Shown: positions 12,331 through 24,999 of the stretch, one piece after another
How positions within the stretch are numbered: position 1 is the first letter of the stretch
How the letters are laid out: each line of letters begins with the position of its first letter
Assembly (NCBI GenBank): GCA_017506865.1
Contig: JAFCMP010000033.1
Location: 62,001-126,000 of the forward strand
Length of the DNA: 64,000 bases
Reading direction: 5' to 3'
DNA from: Tribonema minus
Lineage: Eukaryota; Sar; Xanthophyceae; Tribonematales; Tribonemataceae
Program-made: the position numbers and the translations under genes
Notes under the pieces: model-generated
Database searches by the model: none
What the model was told of the DNA's origin: nothing
Seen by the model: only the letters and a program-made list of their open reading frames with translations

Positions 12331-12376
12331 AAGTTGCTCCAGCTCTTGCAATCGCGCGTTAATGCGCCAGCACTTC
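12325..12376 (-). pseudogene. Possible terminal exon or exon relic (CWRINARLQELEQLD)
   Basis: After a minus-strand acceptor (CAGCTATAG) the frame reads about 16 residues to a TAG. A paralogous segment at about 12490-12560 reads CWHIFARWQDLGHRQNA and on to KDPALQ, ending in CAG|GTGCGT, a good donor. The two share CW-I/F-AR-QxL, so one is a duplicate of the other. No complete gene can be assembled around them. Confidence 0.35.
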
Positions 12377-12699
12377 CTATAGCTGTGGTGCCGGGTAAGT
12401 TCTCACCCATCTATTGCTTGCGGGAAAGACTGCAGATCAGACCCAAGCCACACAGGTAAGTGCTGACATCAAACACGCCGACGCACCTGTAGAGCTGGGT
12501 CTTTGACGCAGGCGTTCTGGCGATGTCCCAGGTCTTGCCAGCGCGCGAAGATGTGCCAGCACTAGCCGCCGGTGGCGTGATGGGTAGAGCACAGACTGGT
12601 TGCCGCAGCGAGCAAGTCTGTGGAGTAGTGAACGCAGCGAGGTGCAGTAGTGCATGTGCTTTCCGTTGGATTGACCAGTAGTGCGGAGAATATACCCAT

Positions 12700-14434
12700 C
12701 AGCGTGCTGAAAACCCAACACCATCCTATGCCACTCTGGTAACTCAGGTCTAACTCGCCAGAACTGTTGCAGTGCACGAACATCAAGCGCCACCCCCAAA
12801 ACCCCCAACTCTGACCCACGTGTCCCAGTGTCAAAGACTCAAAATAACAAGAAGCCAGTTTTAGTGCATGCCTGGCTGGTGCCAGTAGCCCCAGGTCCTG
12901 GAGCGGCATGCCTAGACCGCCTCGTCGCTCCGGGATGCCCGCAGCGGCACTGCGATGTCCGTGAGTTCCGGCGGGCCGGCACAAGCGTGGCAGTGCCAAC
13001 ACGCTGCCGCTGCTATTGCTACTGCTGGCTGCCTCATTGTCACCGGCACTGCAGGCGGCCAGCAGGTGTGACTGCATGGCTGCCGCGGTAGCGCAACCGT
13101 GTACTAGTAGGTGCACTGGCAGCATGCGTTCGCGTCCATGAAGTTCAACCCGTCAAAATTTAATGCATGCTGCATGCCATGTCTCACCCAACTTGAAAGC
13201 CGTGTCAATGACCCGAGCTGCGAAACCCATGCGCCTCGTCAGTGACCTGCGCAGAATGAACTGTGCTGCCTGTAGGCGATGCCGCGCCATTCCAGCCAGC
13301 TGCCACGACAATCGCCATGTCCCTGCGTCAACAACTTTAAGTTGAAGGTCACCGTGCTAGCTTGCTCATCATATGCCAGGCTGAGCGTGCACGTAGACCG
13401 AGTGCCCTACCGGTACCCCGACAGATGTGAAGCCCTGACTGGGCTCTGGCATAGTGGCGCCCACAAACGGTATGTCAAGGGCGCGCAGGCTCTGGCTGCT
13501 TCTGAATCATCAAACACCGTGCCGCGCATGGCGATGGCCAGCGACTTGTCCGACAGAGTCTGGTCGGAGGCGTAGGCTCCCTGCCGCCAGCCGGCGGATC
13601 ACCTTTGCCATGTGCACCCCATGGCTGCAGCGGCCGCTGCATCGTCGAAATACTATTAGGCAGCTTGCAGCACGACGTTGTTGAGATCATCCAGGAAAGC
13701 GCAGTGCGGGGCTGGCGGTTCAGCTGTGCTGTGGCCGCGGGCCAGCATACTAATAGTATGTAGTACTGCCGGGCGTTGCATTCGCTCCGGCAGGGCGGAA
13801 GAGCAGAAAGGCAGCTGCCACTGCAAAGTATAGCGGCCCTAGAGGGTCCCCTTCAAGTTGCTGGCACCCTCGGCGAGAGCATATAATGCAGGTTTCGTCG
13901 TTCACTTCCACTCGCATCTCTGGGGCAGTGTCACCACAGTGACACATGACAGCATACGGACTCAAAGTGCGAGAGCAGCTCTGCACAGACTCTTTGGAAG
14001 ACTCTCGGAGCATGAGCCCCCGCACAATGGCGGGCGCGATCCACACTATTAAATGCGTTCTCGTCCAGCTGGATTGTGATGCCACTGTGACAGAGCTCGT
14101 GCCACACGGCGTCGCGTGCGCGCGCTGCCACATGCTCGACGCCAGACCCGGTCCGGTATTCTACGCCAAACTGCGACATGATGAAGGCCAGCAGCTCCGA
14201 TATCTTGCCCTTGGCGCTCCGTGCGGCTGTGGACCCGAGGAGCCTGCGCAAGACACTGGAGGAGCCTGAGGCGGTCGGACGCCGCTTCTGTCCTAAGCCT
14301 GAGAGGGCCGCGGCTCGGAGAAGCCGTTGCGATTGCTCTGGCAGCAGTTCAGGCTCAACAAGCAGCGTTGTGAACACCTTGGTATTACTGTACTTACTAA
14401 GGTGAATGAGATGAGCAGATGCCGGTTCCATCAC
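12700..14434 (-). mobile_element. Degenerate non-LTR (LINE-type) reverse transcriptase relic
   Basis: In order on the minus strand: an N-terminal RT stretch ending VLRRLLGSTAA (about 14250), MSQFGVEYRTGSGVEH (about 14180), the palm motif region LDENAFNSVDRA (about 14070-14035), then after a frame change CGDTAPEMR and RRGCQQLEGDPLGPLYF (about 13940-13830), and later FLDDLNNVV (about 13700). The last matches the F-x-DD catalytic signature of reverse transcriptases. Downstream, near 12960, IPERRGGLGM matches the post-RT segment seen in algal retroelements. Several frameshifts and stops break it, and GDPLGP carries an inserted Leu-Glu, so it is dead. No endonuclease domain or poly-A tail was seen. 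Confidence 0.75.
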
Positions 14435-16087
14435 AATATATCTAATTCACCAGCTAGCTAGCCCTGGCGGGGCACCGTCCACGGAGCGGGTGGCTGCTAA
14501 TTTAAAACAATAATTAATTGTATTAGGCGTCCTCATTGAGCAATGCGATGTCATTTTTGTGTGCCACACATACCCGCACACTGCAAGCAGCACGTAGTGT
14601 ACATGTCATTTTTGTGTGCCGCAAAATTCAATACCCGAACACTGCAAGCAGCACGTACAATTATAATAGTAATATAACGGACACAGACTTGAAGAAAACA
14701 ATCGCAATACGGCTGCTGCTTGCACGACAGTTGCTCACTTTGGCGGCACAAGCTGCGGTGCGCAGGCATGGCAGAGTGCATGCTGCAGGACCTTTTGGCT
14801 AAACTTCCAACAATTCTCACTCGGGGCACTGACTGCCAGAGTCGGAAAAGCCAAGATCGTCGATCAAACGTTAACATGGCATTGCGAGACATTGCAATTA
14901 CCTATTTTTTAACAAGACATACCGACATGTAGATTCTGTACAGCAAGCTTCAAGTTAGATGCCATTCATCTGGGCTGTTTCGCGCCCTGAGCGAGATTTT
15001 TTCAAATACAAAGTACATGGCACTGTACAAAGGACTCAGTCACACCAAATTTGTTAACATGATCAGCAAATAGCACACTGCCTCCAGCTGTACTGCAGTT
15101 GCGCACCCAGAGCCCGCTGCAGCAGCAGGCAGCTGCCCTAGGGCTGTGTAGGCCCTGGGACTCCACTGTCTGTGAGCATTGCGGGCTGCAGCAGTGACAC
15201 ATGTAAGAGCATGCTGGCAAGCTACCGGCAGACAGGCAGATAACACAGTGCTGTATTCATTCAGGCTAGTAGGATGCCAGCAGTATGTGACACAAATAAT
15301 GGTCCACAGATTCTCAGACAGGCTGAAGCTGAAGGTTGGCATTTACTAAAACAACGCAGGTTCACATGAGAATGTGTAAATTAACCCTGCCTTTCCCTGA
15401 CAGAATGGTCAGCTGGCTCAATGATTTGGCGATCGCGCTACCCTGAGGCTGGCGGGCTCTACATGTATGCATGGAATGGAAAGAGTTGATTTGAAGCTGC
15501 TGTGGATAGTATGAAGAAAGCACGTGTGTACACGGCTCAGCGCTCCCAACGGGGTTTCAAGGGCTTCTGGAACGGTCTCCGGACAGTAACTGTTGCACAT
15601 GCCCACCAGTGGGCCAAATTTCGAGAACGAAATGCACCTAGAGATTTCACTATACAGGTAGGCTGTGATGACTGGACAGTATGTGGCACACTTTCTCGCC
15701 AGTTCGTTGGAAGTGGGGCCATGGGCCGCATGCTAGCCCCTGAGCCACTACGTACAACCCCAAACAACCTGGGCTCTTAGTTGCACACCCGTCCAGGTAC
15801 CGTAACGTTGATGCATCGTAATGTCTGCAACAGGAGCTAAAAAACTCGTAATCGTGAACGTGCGTGTGGCTGGGTAGGTATCGCAAAAGTACAAAGGCTG
15901 ATCCTACGCCAAGCTTGGGGAGCACACTAGTTTGGGCACCTCGGGGGGCGCGAGAGAGGGTACCAGACGATCCTGAGCAGAAGAAGCTCGGTCAGGCACT
16001 TGCACACGCATGAGCCGCGAGGGCGCAAAGCTCGTGTTGAGCATTGCCACCGTGATGCCCAGAATTCACCACAGCACTGCTGAGCAG
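14435..16087. other. Intergenic, no feature seen
   Basis: Between the retrotransposon relic and the stop of the sulfotransferase gene I see no supported gene. The stretch 14550-14660 contains a short direct repeat ('gtcatttttgtgtgcc' twice, with 'actgcaagcagcacgta' twice), about 50 bp apart. Confidence 0.5.
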
Positions 16088-19000
16088 TCACGGCGATTCG
16101 GTGCATTCCGGCGGCAGCGGATAGCCAAAGCAGACAAAGTCCTGCATGAGATGCGCGCACACCTCTTGCAGCTCTGCAGGCGTCATGCTCGTGTCAAGCG
16201 TTGTCTTGATAGGGTCTCGGGCAGCCTCACGGGCATGCGTATAGTCCTGCAACGGCGGCTGGCCAAGTATTGACCACAGAGTCTGCAGATCTGCCTCAAG
16301 GTTCTCCAGCGACGCGATGAAGTGCATGGGAATCTGCGCAACAGTAATTGCAATGGTAAGGCACCGAGACGTGGCGCTTGGCTGAGCATAGCGCGCGTCG
16401 ACGCGTAATGCCATTATGTGAGCAGAGCCAAGCACATCACAACTTTGCGGGGTGTGTGTGTGTGTGTTGGGTGGGTCACACAATAGCGGCTGTACTGATA
16501 ACTTCAACGACTGCGTCGGAGTGGCTCATATACTTACAACGTATTTATGCAGACAACACACACTAAACTCTGAATTGGAAGCCCGATATGCACTGCGTTG
16601 TTGCTGAACCAGTTGGCAGACGCACAGTTCATGCCGCTCAGAGAGCATCATGATTCCTACGCCTTCAAGTTTGAGCATGCATGCGGCAATGTCTTCATTG
16701 CCATCACAGTCACAACCATGAACATCTTGCACACAATGCTGAAGCATGAAACAGCATGCTTGCATGGCGCCCTGCACTAATGCGCCAGTGCATGGTTCTG
16801 AATATGTGCCGTTGTGCACAAAAAAACAACAACTATGATGCGGACTACATGGCTGACAGCACAGCACGATTGGGTACAGGGCTATTGCCTGATGAGGGAT
16901 GTACCCCCATGTGCTCCACTGTACATCAGCAACTGATGTCGCCTTTCTAATGCAGTACCGTAATGCCTGTGAAGCACACATTGCTGGAGTATCTACTGCA
17001 AATGTCAACAGCGGTATGGGGCTTGCAGGGTTTCATGGTCATCTGTAGCACAGCGGGCGGTAAACATTGTCTTCTAACATATGTACACGTCAACACACCG
17101 TGCAACTGACCTGTTTGTTGTTGGCGTCCCTGCCACTCAGACTGCGCGCCTGAGTGTGCGTGTGCTCATTGATAGCGCCCACCCTGGCGCGCACACAGGA
17201 TACAACAGTGCAGGCGTAAGCATTTGGGACAGTTGCTTCTGCACACTGGTCGCCACCAGAAGGCTCATTTGGGAAATGATTCAAGCCGCTGCGGTTGCGA
17301 TAAAGCTGAAATGATCAAGGCATTCCAAGTACGGAAGGGTACAAGTTATTGGTAGTGACCCTTGAAGAGGGGTGAGCAGGCACAACATCCCTCAGGCTCC
17401 CCGCCCCGCTGGCGGCAAATTAAGTAGAATGCGAGGTACTGACGTGACCGCAAGCACACGCCAGCTTGTGGCTGCCAGACGCAAAGAAAATGTTGAGTGA
17501 GTATGGTGTTACGCTGGCAGATGATGGGCAGAGGTGAGCGGACAGACCAGGGCGGATGAGAGTAAGCAAGCGCCGCCGTAGCGCGCTCGCGCCTCCGCCG
17601 GCATAAATCAGCCTTCCGCACTTGATGATGCGGCTCTAAACACTCCTGCCAGCCCATGTAGGCACACGCGTACACAGCTTGATTGTAGTGATGTGTGTGC
17701 AGTGCTCTGCGGTTTGGTGCCGTCTTCGATTCAACACAGGCGCAGAGTACACGCCACACTTCGCTCCAGTAAAAACTCATGCGCCGCAGCGCTGCAGGTG
17801 TTGTGAGGCGACCCTAGGGTTAGAGGGGGTTGTTAGCCATACTGGCTTTATGCCATATTCTGCCGCAGCAGATGCTTGATGCTAATCATTCTGAGACACC
17901 TGTAAAACCATGCTATAAGCCTTAGCGCCTTGATCTGCTTGTACTTGCCAACCATGGTGGCCTACTTGGGTTAGTATGGGAGTTAGGGGGCACACCCTTT
18001 CTCAAGGCATCACGGGTCATTGCTGGGTCGAGGCAGGAGTGGGTCAGGTAGTCAACAGCGGCTGGTAGCAGCTTACACACACGACACACACACATCAGGA
18101 GACTGGCGCACCCCAGTTCCCACATTGCATCGACAACACCTGGGCGCACACAGGCCTGGCATGCGGTGGTGGGACGCACGGCCACCGACGCAGACGCTGC
18201 GGCAGCCTTGGAGGCAGCGGCAGTGCGGGAGGTGCAGCGGCGGCATCTGGCGACGCGTGGCGCAGCAGCAGGCTGGCGGCGTATGGAGCGACGGCAGCAG
18301 CTTGCGGCGCATGGTAAAACAGCAGCAGCCGGCGGCAGATGTCGCAGCGGCGGCAGCTGGCGGCGCACGACGTGCGTGTCTTGCATGGCGCGCACGCGAA
18401 ATCGGGCTTGACAGTGCAGCGCAAGTGCGCGCAGCAGCGGCCTGCTGTGCCACCCTCTGTAGCGCACGCTCAGTGCGCACATGCATGTGTGTGTACCGCG
18501 AAGGCGCTCCCGCAGCGTTCACTTCAGCTGCAGCTGCGTGCCCGGCGGCATGAGCGACTTCAGGTTCTGATGGAGAAAAATACCAGGTGCGCAACCCTTA
18601 CACTGTAACCCAGCATACTTCGATGTATTTAATTTAGTTCAATGATTGAGGTGAAGATAGCAGTCACTGACCAGATGTCGATGGTTGGCTGCAGCTGAAT
18701 CTGTGGATGATGGTGCAACTTTCAATCTCTCAATTAGCGATAGTTGTTGAGATGCAATTGCAGCTGACTTGTGCTTTAACTTCAAGGAAAGTGAGTTTAA
18801 CATCAACTGTTAGGCTCTGCGTTGACCACCATATTCTACACCATTCATTCACTGCACGGTGATGATCAGCAATCGCTCACCGATAGTGCTCCAGGTACTC
18901 CTTCAGTGGCATTCCTGAGAGCCGGTTGTCCGGCGCAGACACGGCCTCCAAGTATCCCGACTTGAAGCGCGCAATGGGCTCGCGCACCACGCTGAAGAAC

Positions 19001-22000
19001 AGCATGCCAGACATGAGGTCATCGTCGAGCCAGTCGGTGCGTGCCCTGATCTTGCGGCACTCTGCCTCCGTGAGACCGCTGCAGATGCAGCAGCACACGC
19101 CACACAGTAGCAGGCGGTCAGCACTAGTAGGTGACAGGAGGGCGAGAGCTGACATAGGGCGTGGGCGGACCGGGAGTCATGCAGCAGAATCGCAGTGAGA
19201 CAACACCAGAGTGATCTCCGCTGGCTAAACATGCTGCCAGTGGCTAAGCCGCTTGGCAAAATGCGAGCGAACCAGCCTGCCAGTAATTTAAAAGCAAATC
19301 AAGCACGGCATAATGCACCTTCAAGTTGCCAAAGTGATGCGACCGCACAACAACTTCAAGCTCAGCTGTTCATTTGGTTTGACACGCCCTAGAGTGGCTG
19401 GCCCGACAGTGTCCTGAAAGGATCCCAGAGTCTCTTAAAGTGAGTTGACTAAATCAGCGCTGGCGTTGCAGGGTAGTGGGCCAGCCTGAGAGGACTCAGA
19501 GTCCATGTTTGTGACTCGGAGGCAGCCGGTGGTGAGCCTCGCAGCCATGCGGCACTTGATGCACGGGGTGGTTTCATGGAAATGACCATCATCATGTTTT
19601 TGAGCTGCAAGCCCCCGTCTCTGTACATACACGCATTCATCATTTCAGTGACTGTCACAGCTAACACGTCGTCGATTGGGTATGAGGTTGCTGCCAGTGG
19701 CTGTAGACTACATGATGGCAGCATCTGAGTCTGATTCGCGCTATGTATCAAGAGTTCAAGGGTGACATTCAAGTATGCTAGTACTCAGGCTGGTAGTACC
19801 GGGTCCCGCAGAAACTTGAATTGCTGTAACACTCCCAATGGTATGTCACACATGGCTAGACACGCACGTACCTGCAAAACTTGGCTCTGGTTCCGGCGCC
19901 CACTGACCGTGATTGTACCGCGTGCAATTGAAGTTGGAGTGGAGGAGGAAATTAATCGTGCTGCTGCCAGCCTTCACATTTGCCACGTACACGAGGTTGG
20001 CCTGCATGACATTGTGAAAGGCGGGGCGCCAGCCTGAGCATCCGATTCGCAGCATCAGCACCAATGGCATGCGGGATCACTGGCACATTGTGAATCAGAT
20101 GCACAAGCCATCAACAGACAGCAGGTTGAGTAGTGCTCAGGCTGTCACCGTGACGGTGCGTAGCTACTAGCCTAGCAAGAAAAATCATGCAATGTGTGTG
20201 ACAGTCCCTTGTGAGTGAGTGAATTCACTGGCAGCCAGACTGTCAGTGAGTCTTAAAGTTTGAGGAGTCCACTGAATCAGATGAGGCACTCGCTGCCACA
20301 GTGGACCAGGTGCGGAGTCCACTGGCAGCAGCCTCACGTAGTACTTAGTCTAGTACTACTAGTAGCACGCGCTGTCTCACTGGCAGGCTGGGAGCCAAGC
20401 GAGAACAAGCACTGCCAGCCACTGCGATGGAGAGCACTGCCAGGTGGAAGAGCCAGCCTGAGGGTAACCGTTGCTGCAGCCGAGGCGACGGACTCAGAGT
20501 GCAGGTTACCATTATGATAGAGGAAACACGGTGCCCCACCGTGACGCACCACTCTCTACGACTTTTGGGTCAACTTGAAGGGTATGGGGTCCTGGAGTGG
20601 TGACAAGAGAGCCTCTGGCAGGAAACTTTAACGAGGGCTTCACTTGGCAAGTTGAACTTGTTGGAATAATGGTGGGCCAAACCTGGTCCAGGCCCTTTAC
20701 TTGAACTTCTGCTCAACGCTAAACACCACAGAATTATGCAAGGGCAAAGCCACCTAGTGTCTGGCTTAAAGTTTGAGCAGTCATGATGGTCACCGACGGA
20801 TTGAATTGCGAAAAACGGGACCTGAATTGGAAAACGGACCCAGCATCAAACCACAGTGACTTTCAAATTGGCGAAGTCTGGTTGAACCCTGCTGAAATTT
20901 CAACATGTTGTTGAAGTTATTAGGTGGAGGGACCAGTGTTGAAGTTGTTTGAGATTTCACGATGAGCACTGAGCACATTTCAAACTTCAATTTAGAGTTG
21001 AACTTCCGTACTTAGCCGAACTTCACAGTTGAAGTTAAAGTTCAAGTCCAAGTTCAACATGGTATATCTCAAGATGCTGAGCACAAAAAGAAATCTTTCT
21101 TCCATTTATTTACTTCTAGGCGTGACTATTGCACCCATGTCAACACAATTGAGAGAAGTCCATTTGCAGAGTTCACCCCTGTGGGTCCCGTTTTGAGTAC
21201 AGCCTGTCAGTGAGGTCCCGTTTTTCGCAATTCAAACAGTGTCACGGTGACACCGTGACACTGTACTACTTAGTCTAGTAGCAGCAAGCAAGCTGGTCAG
21301 GACCTGGTGTTTTGTATTAGTCACTGCCAGCCTGAGCAGGTGCACCCTGAGGCTCAACAGCGGCTGCCTCAGGCTACTAGTAGTAGTAGTGCACTGCCAG
21401 CCTGAGGCATACTATGACAAATCATAACATATCAATCATTGATATACTGTATCATTGGTAGCGTCCATGAACCTGTCAGTGAGGTCAATCATGTACATAT
21501 ACACGTCCGTGCGTCTTGCCGCAGACTGAGTGTTGTCACAGACGGTCATGTGCACGCAATTCTCCAGGGGAGTATGTACTACGTATAGGTATGTGCGGGA
21601 CGCAAGACACATCACCCAATGGCACCCATAACAATTAGTTGTTATCATAGTGCCCAGGGAACTTGAAGTTCGTTGAATGGACGGCTGCCGCACGGTACCG
21701 TGCTCTGTGTCATGCCGGGAGTTATGGTTTAACTTATCACAGACTGGCATCATATGGAATCCGATGTTAGTGAGTGACTCAGACGCCGGCGTCACCGATT
21801 ATTATCGAAGTTAGTCCCGGACCGACTGAGTCATTGACAAACTTTGCCGAATCGGATATTGGTTTGACAAACCGGTTTTAAATTGGTTTGAGTGGCCCAG
21901 GGACCACCATCATGACCGACCCCTCTTTACTTAGTCTAGTAGAAACTTAAAGTTTTAGGCCCGAAATTCAATCCCGTTTGCTCATACTATAGTAGTACTA

Positions 22001-23693
22001 TCTCACCCCCTAGTGTCGCACTCAGCTTGTCCATTACATTCTGGTAGGGTTGCAAAACTCCGTATGCGTACTTAGTAAGTACGGGGGCGTATATACGTAA
22101 ATTATACTATTTAAATACATATCTGTGTGGGCAAGTACACCGCAAATACGGTGGTGTCGTAGACCTGTTAACTGCGCTCCTTTGCTGACGCTGACAGCAG
22201 CAGCGAGACGGCAGCACCAGGAACTGGCACGTGCTTTTGAGCGACCTCACGCCTGACCCCTTTGCAAATGCCCACGGAGTGCTTGACAAGGCAGTGTGGG
22301 CAACACCGCATCCGTCCCCCTTGCTGCACAGGTCGGCACGCCGCCCTTGCCCTTCCCTTCCCCTTCGATGATCAATGAAGCCGAACTTCAACCAATAATT
22401 GTTTATTCTGTGCACGCGCATTTTCTTCGACACACACACCGACTCGGATGGATGGCACACAGCCGATGGATGGCTGCACAGGCAGCAATGCTCGCTCGAA
22501 AGGAACTTTTTGTTGCAGGTACAGCAGCCTCGCCAGCACCGCTACCGCCATCATCAGAGGTGTCTGCCATCGCCACCTCACGATTTGTGCACGTGTAAAC
22601 GCCACCCTCGTCGTCGTCAAGGCTGCTAGTACTAGGTCACACCTAACCCTGACCGTCATTCTAACCCTGCCCTTAACCCTGAGCGCCTACTAGTAGACGA
22701 GGCAATTTGAAAGTACGTCAAACCTCAACTTGAAATTGAGGTTGCACACAAGAGAGCTGTGTCTGTAGCATGCGTGTGCCAGCATATTCCCAAATACGCC
22801 AAATACGTCAAATACGTACCGTACTGGAAAATTTAATACGGCGTTACGGTATTTAAATACCGTAACGGCGTATTTGTGTGGAGAAATACGCTTTTTTGCA
22901 ACCCTACATTCTGGCCAAAGAGCAGCGCAAGCGACTGTAGGACAATTTCAAGGTACTTCTGAACCAGTGACACTATGCACAACAACTTCAAGGTACCACA
23001 CATGCACATAACATAATGTTTGTGCATTGAATTTCAATTTGCCAATTGCACTCCACGACTCTGAGTCAATGCCGCCCGTTGTTCGTACTTTTCGTGAGTG
23101 ATCATGATGATCAAACGTACCTGAGGACAGTATATGATGTAAGTGGCGTACGGTTTCGCAAACACTTGCATGTTCACCATCTCCCACACCACCATGCTCT
23201 CGCCTTCGTGGGTTTTCCCGTCATCGCGCCAAAAATTGCGGCAGGCAGGAGAGTGCCACAGCGCTGCTCTCTGGGACGGGTCCATGAGACTGTCGTCGAC
23301 AACCGGTGCTGAGCTGTTGATGTCGTACTTCGTGTCAGAACGTGAACTGGCGGTGCCGCCACCTGTAGTGCTGATCCTCAATTCCGCGCTTGCCTCCGAG
23401 GGCTCCGAGTGCGCACGCCGCAGCTCGACAGACGAGCCTGGCGTTGTCCAGATGCCTCCAAAGTCTGATGAGGTTCTACTAGTAGCTTTCGAATGAGCAG
23501 TTCGCTTCAGCTTGAGGTCCTGGTGTGCGTCTGCTGTCAACGAACGTGGGCTCGCTGCTCCCAAAGCCACCTTCAGCGCAGAAACTCTGTTGTCGCGTTC
23601 AGCTGCATGCAAGCTCGCGCTTGTTGAAGGTGTAGCAACGACCACCAGGGCTACAACAGCAGCCCAGCAGGAACATCGGCGTGCAGCCATCAC
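16088..23693 (-). CDS. PAPS-dependent sulfotransferase (Sulfotransfer_2-like), incomplete model
   Basis: Exons supported: 23693-23121, 20001-19872, 19078-18881 and 16333-16088 (stop). Exon 1 starts with a hydrophobic signal-anchor-like segment (about residues 8-22) as in Golgi type II sulfotransferases. Its phase-0 junction joins IIYCPQ to ANLVYVANVKAGSSTI, where KAGSST is the 5'-phosphosulfate loop. The third exon holds FFSVVREPIARFKSGYLEA, the 3'-phosphate-binding motif with its Arg and Ser. The last exon has HFIASLENLEADLQTLW, like the C-terminal 'xGxxExLxxDL' block. Such enzymes transfer sulfate from PAPS to a carbohydrate acceptor, which cannot be predicted here. Exon 2 ends in phase 1 while exon 3 starts in phase 2, and exon 3 ends in phase 2 while exon 4 starts in phase 0, so at least two exons are missing from my model. 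A stretch reading ECLEPHHQVRKADL near 17590-17640 is a candidate. Confidence 0.72.
16334..18880. other. Large sulfotransferase intron region
   Basis: No complete exon is certain here. A CAG/GCG triplet-rich stretch spans about 18040-18560 and produces long overlapping frames on both strands, a sign of composition rather than coding. At least one unidentified short sulfotransferase exon must lie in this interval from the phase argument. Confidence 0.5.
20002..23120. other. 3.1-kb sulfotransferase intron 1
   Basis: The interval joins exon 1 to exon 2 in phase 0. It holds scattered short tags (actagtagtag, ttgaagtt-rich stretches near 20930-21060) and a ccctaaccctg-like cluster near 22640-22680. 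No protein or RNA gene is supported. Confidence 0.5.
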
Positions 23694-24999
23694 TGCATGC
23701 TCAACTACGCTCTCTCGTGTATCGGCGGTGTTGAGGGGACTCGGGCCCGGGACTCTCGGGTTTTTACCCTTCCGGTGGAACGGGGCCGCCGGCGGGCGGG
23801 ACGGGATCCTACGAGTAGCTCCAGGATGCCTTCGGGACTAAATGAGGACTGGCAGCCACCGTAAACGCGCACAACTGGTAGCCTCTGAGACGACGTGCGT
23901 TTAGGTAAGGCAGGGTCACTAGTTGAGAATCTGTCTGACTAGGTATGTGACTCTGCTGCAGATTGTGTTGTTGGGATTTTCCTGAGCCCGCTGAGCTAGG
24001 GGTGAATAATGAGGTCATATCGAGAAACTGCAAAACATGTTGCAAAACATAATATTGCAACGCAGAGCACTGCTGCCCTGCTATTGCTGACATAATTTGT
24101 GCAAACAGTAAACTTTGACTTCAAACGACTTTGCTCTACCCTGAGATCTCTCAGCAGAGACAGATAAGAATTGCAGCAAACCACATCAATGACGCTCATG
24201 ACCGTCACATTGTGTACTGTAGGCCTTGATATATTTCGGAGTATATTGCCATGGATGAACTTGATTGCAGTGACAGAATGACGCTGTCAGCTACAGTATT
24301 AATACATGCCATGCACCTGCAAACTTTAAGTGTAAAAGCTGCTTCCTATGCACTTGCTGAAAACCTTGACTCAGTCTGGTGATCACGCGAGCTTTGACTG
24401 CAAGGGGGCCGGGCACCACACAACCACCGATCCTGGCAGACCGAGTGCCTCTGCTACACCAAGTACACTTGTTTAGCATACCCTGGTAGCTTGATGTATC
24501 GGGTGGAGTTGACGATGCCTCATGAGGTGGACTCAATCTGGGCCTTCGTGTACATGGGTGCATACTGTAGGCTACTACTGTAATGGTGATTCCTGACACG
24601 CCCTGGCTAAGCCTTCTACACAATCTGCACGAAATAAGCTGCCTGTGCCAAGTACCCCAAGCCGCTTCATCATCACTGCTAGGCTCTCATGACGAGTGAC
24701 TGCAGAGGCGCCGCATACGCAGATGCAAGCCGACGCAAAAGATCATAATGACATGTCAAGCGTGTCACCGTGTGACAGGAGCGCCGCCCCAACTTGCAGT
24801 GTCCGTGACAGCCTAAACCGGCGCTCAGGGACCAGCCTCTCATGCGCAAACGTTAAGGAGAGGTGCTATCTTGCACAGACCCTCACAGTACTACCGCCTG
24901 CGCCCCACAACACTTCCACCACGGGCTTCGCAGCGGCACTTCAACTACGCAATTCAAGTTGCCATGCTCTGGGAAATGCCCCCAACGTTACTGTCGCCG
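23694..24999. other. Intergenic between sulfotransferase start and plastid gene stop
   Basis: It probably contains the sulfotransferase promoter next to 23693. No coding sequence or clear element was seen. Confidence 0.45.

Noticed and set aside
18020-18608. Overlapping long frames on both strands
   Set aside because: Triplet-rich composition gives open frames in several frames at once; lies in the sulfotransferase intron.
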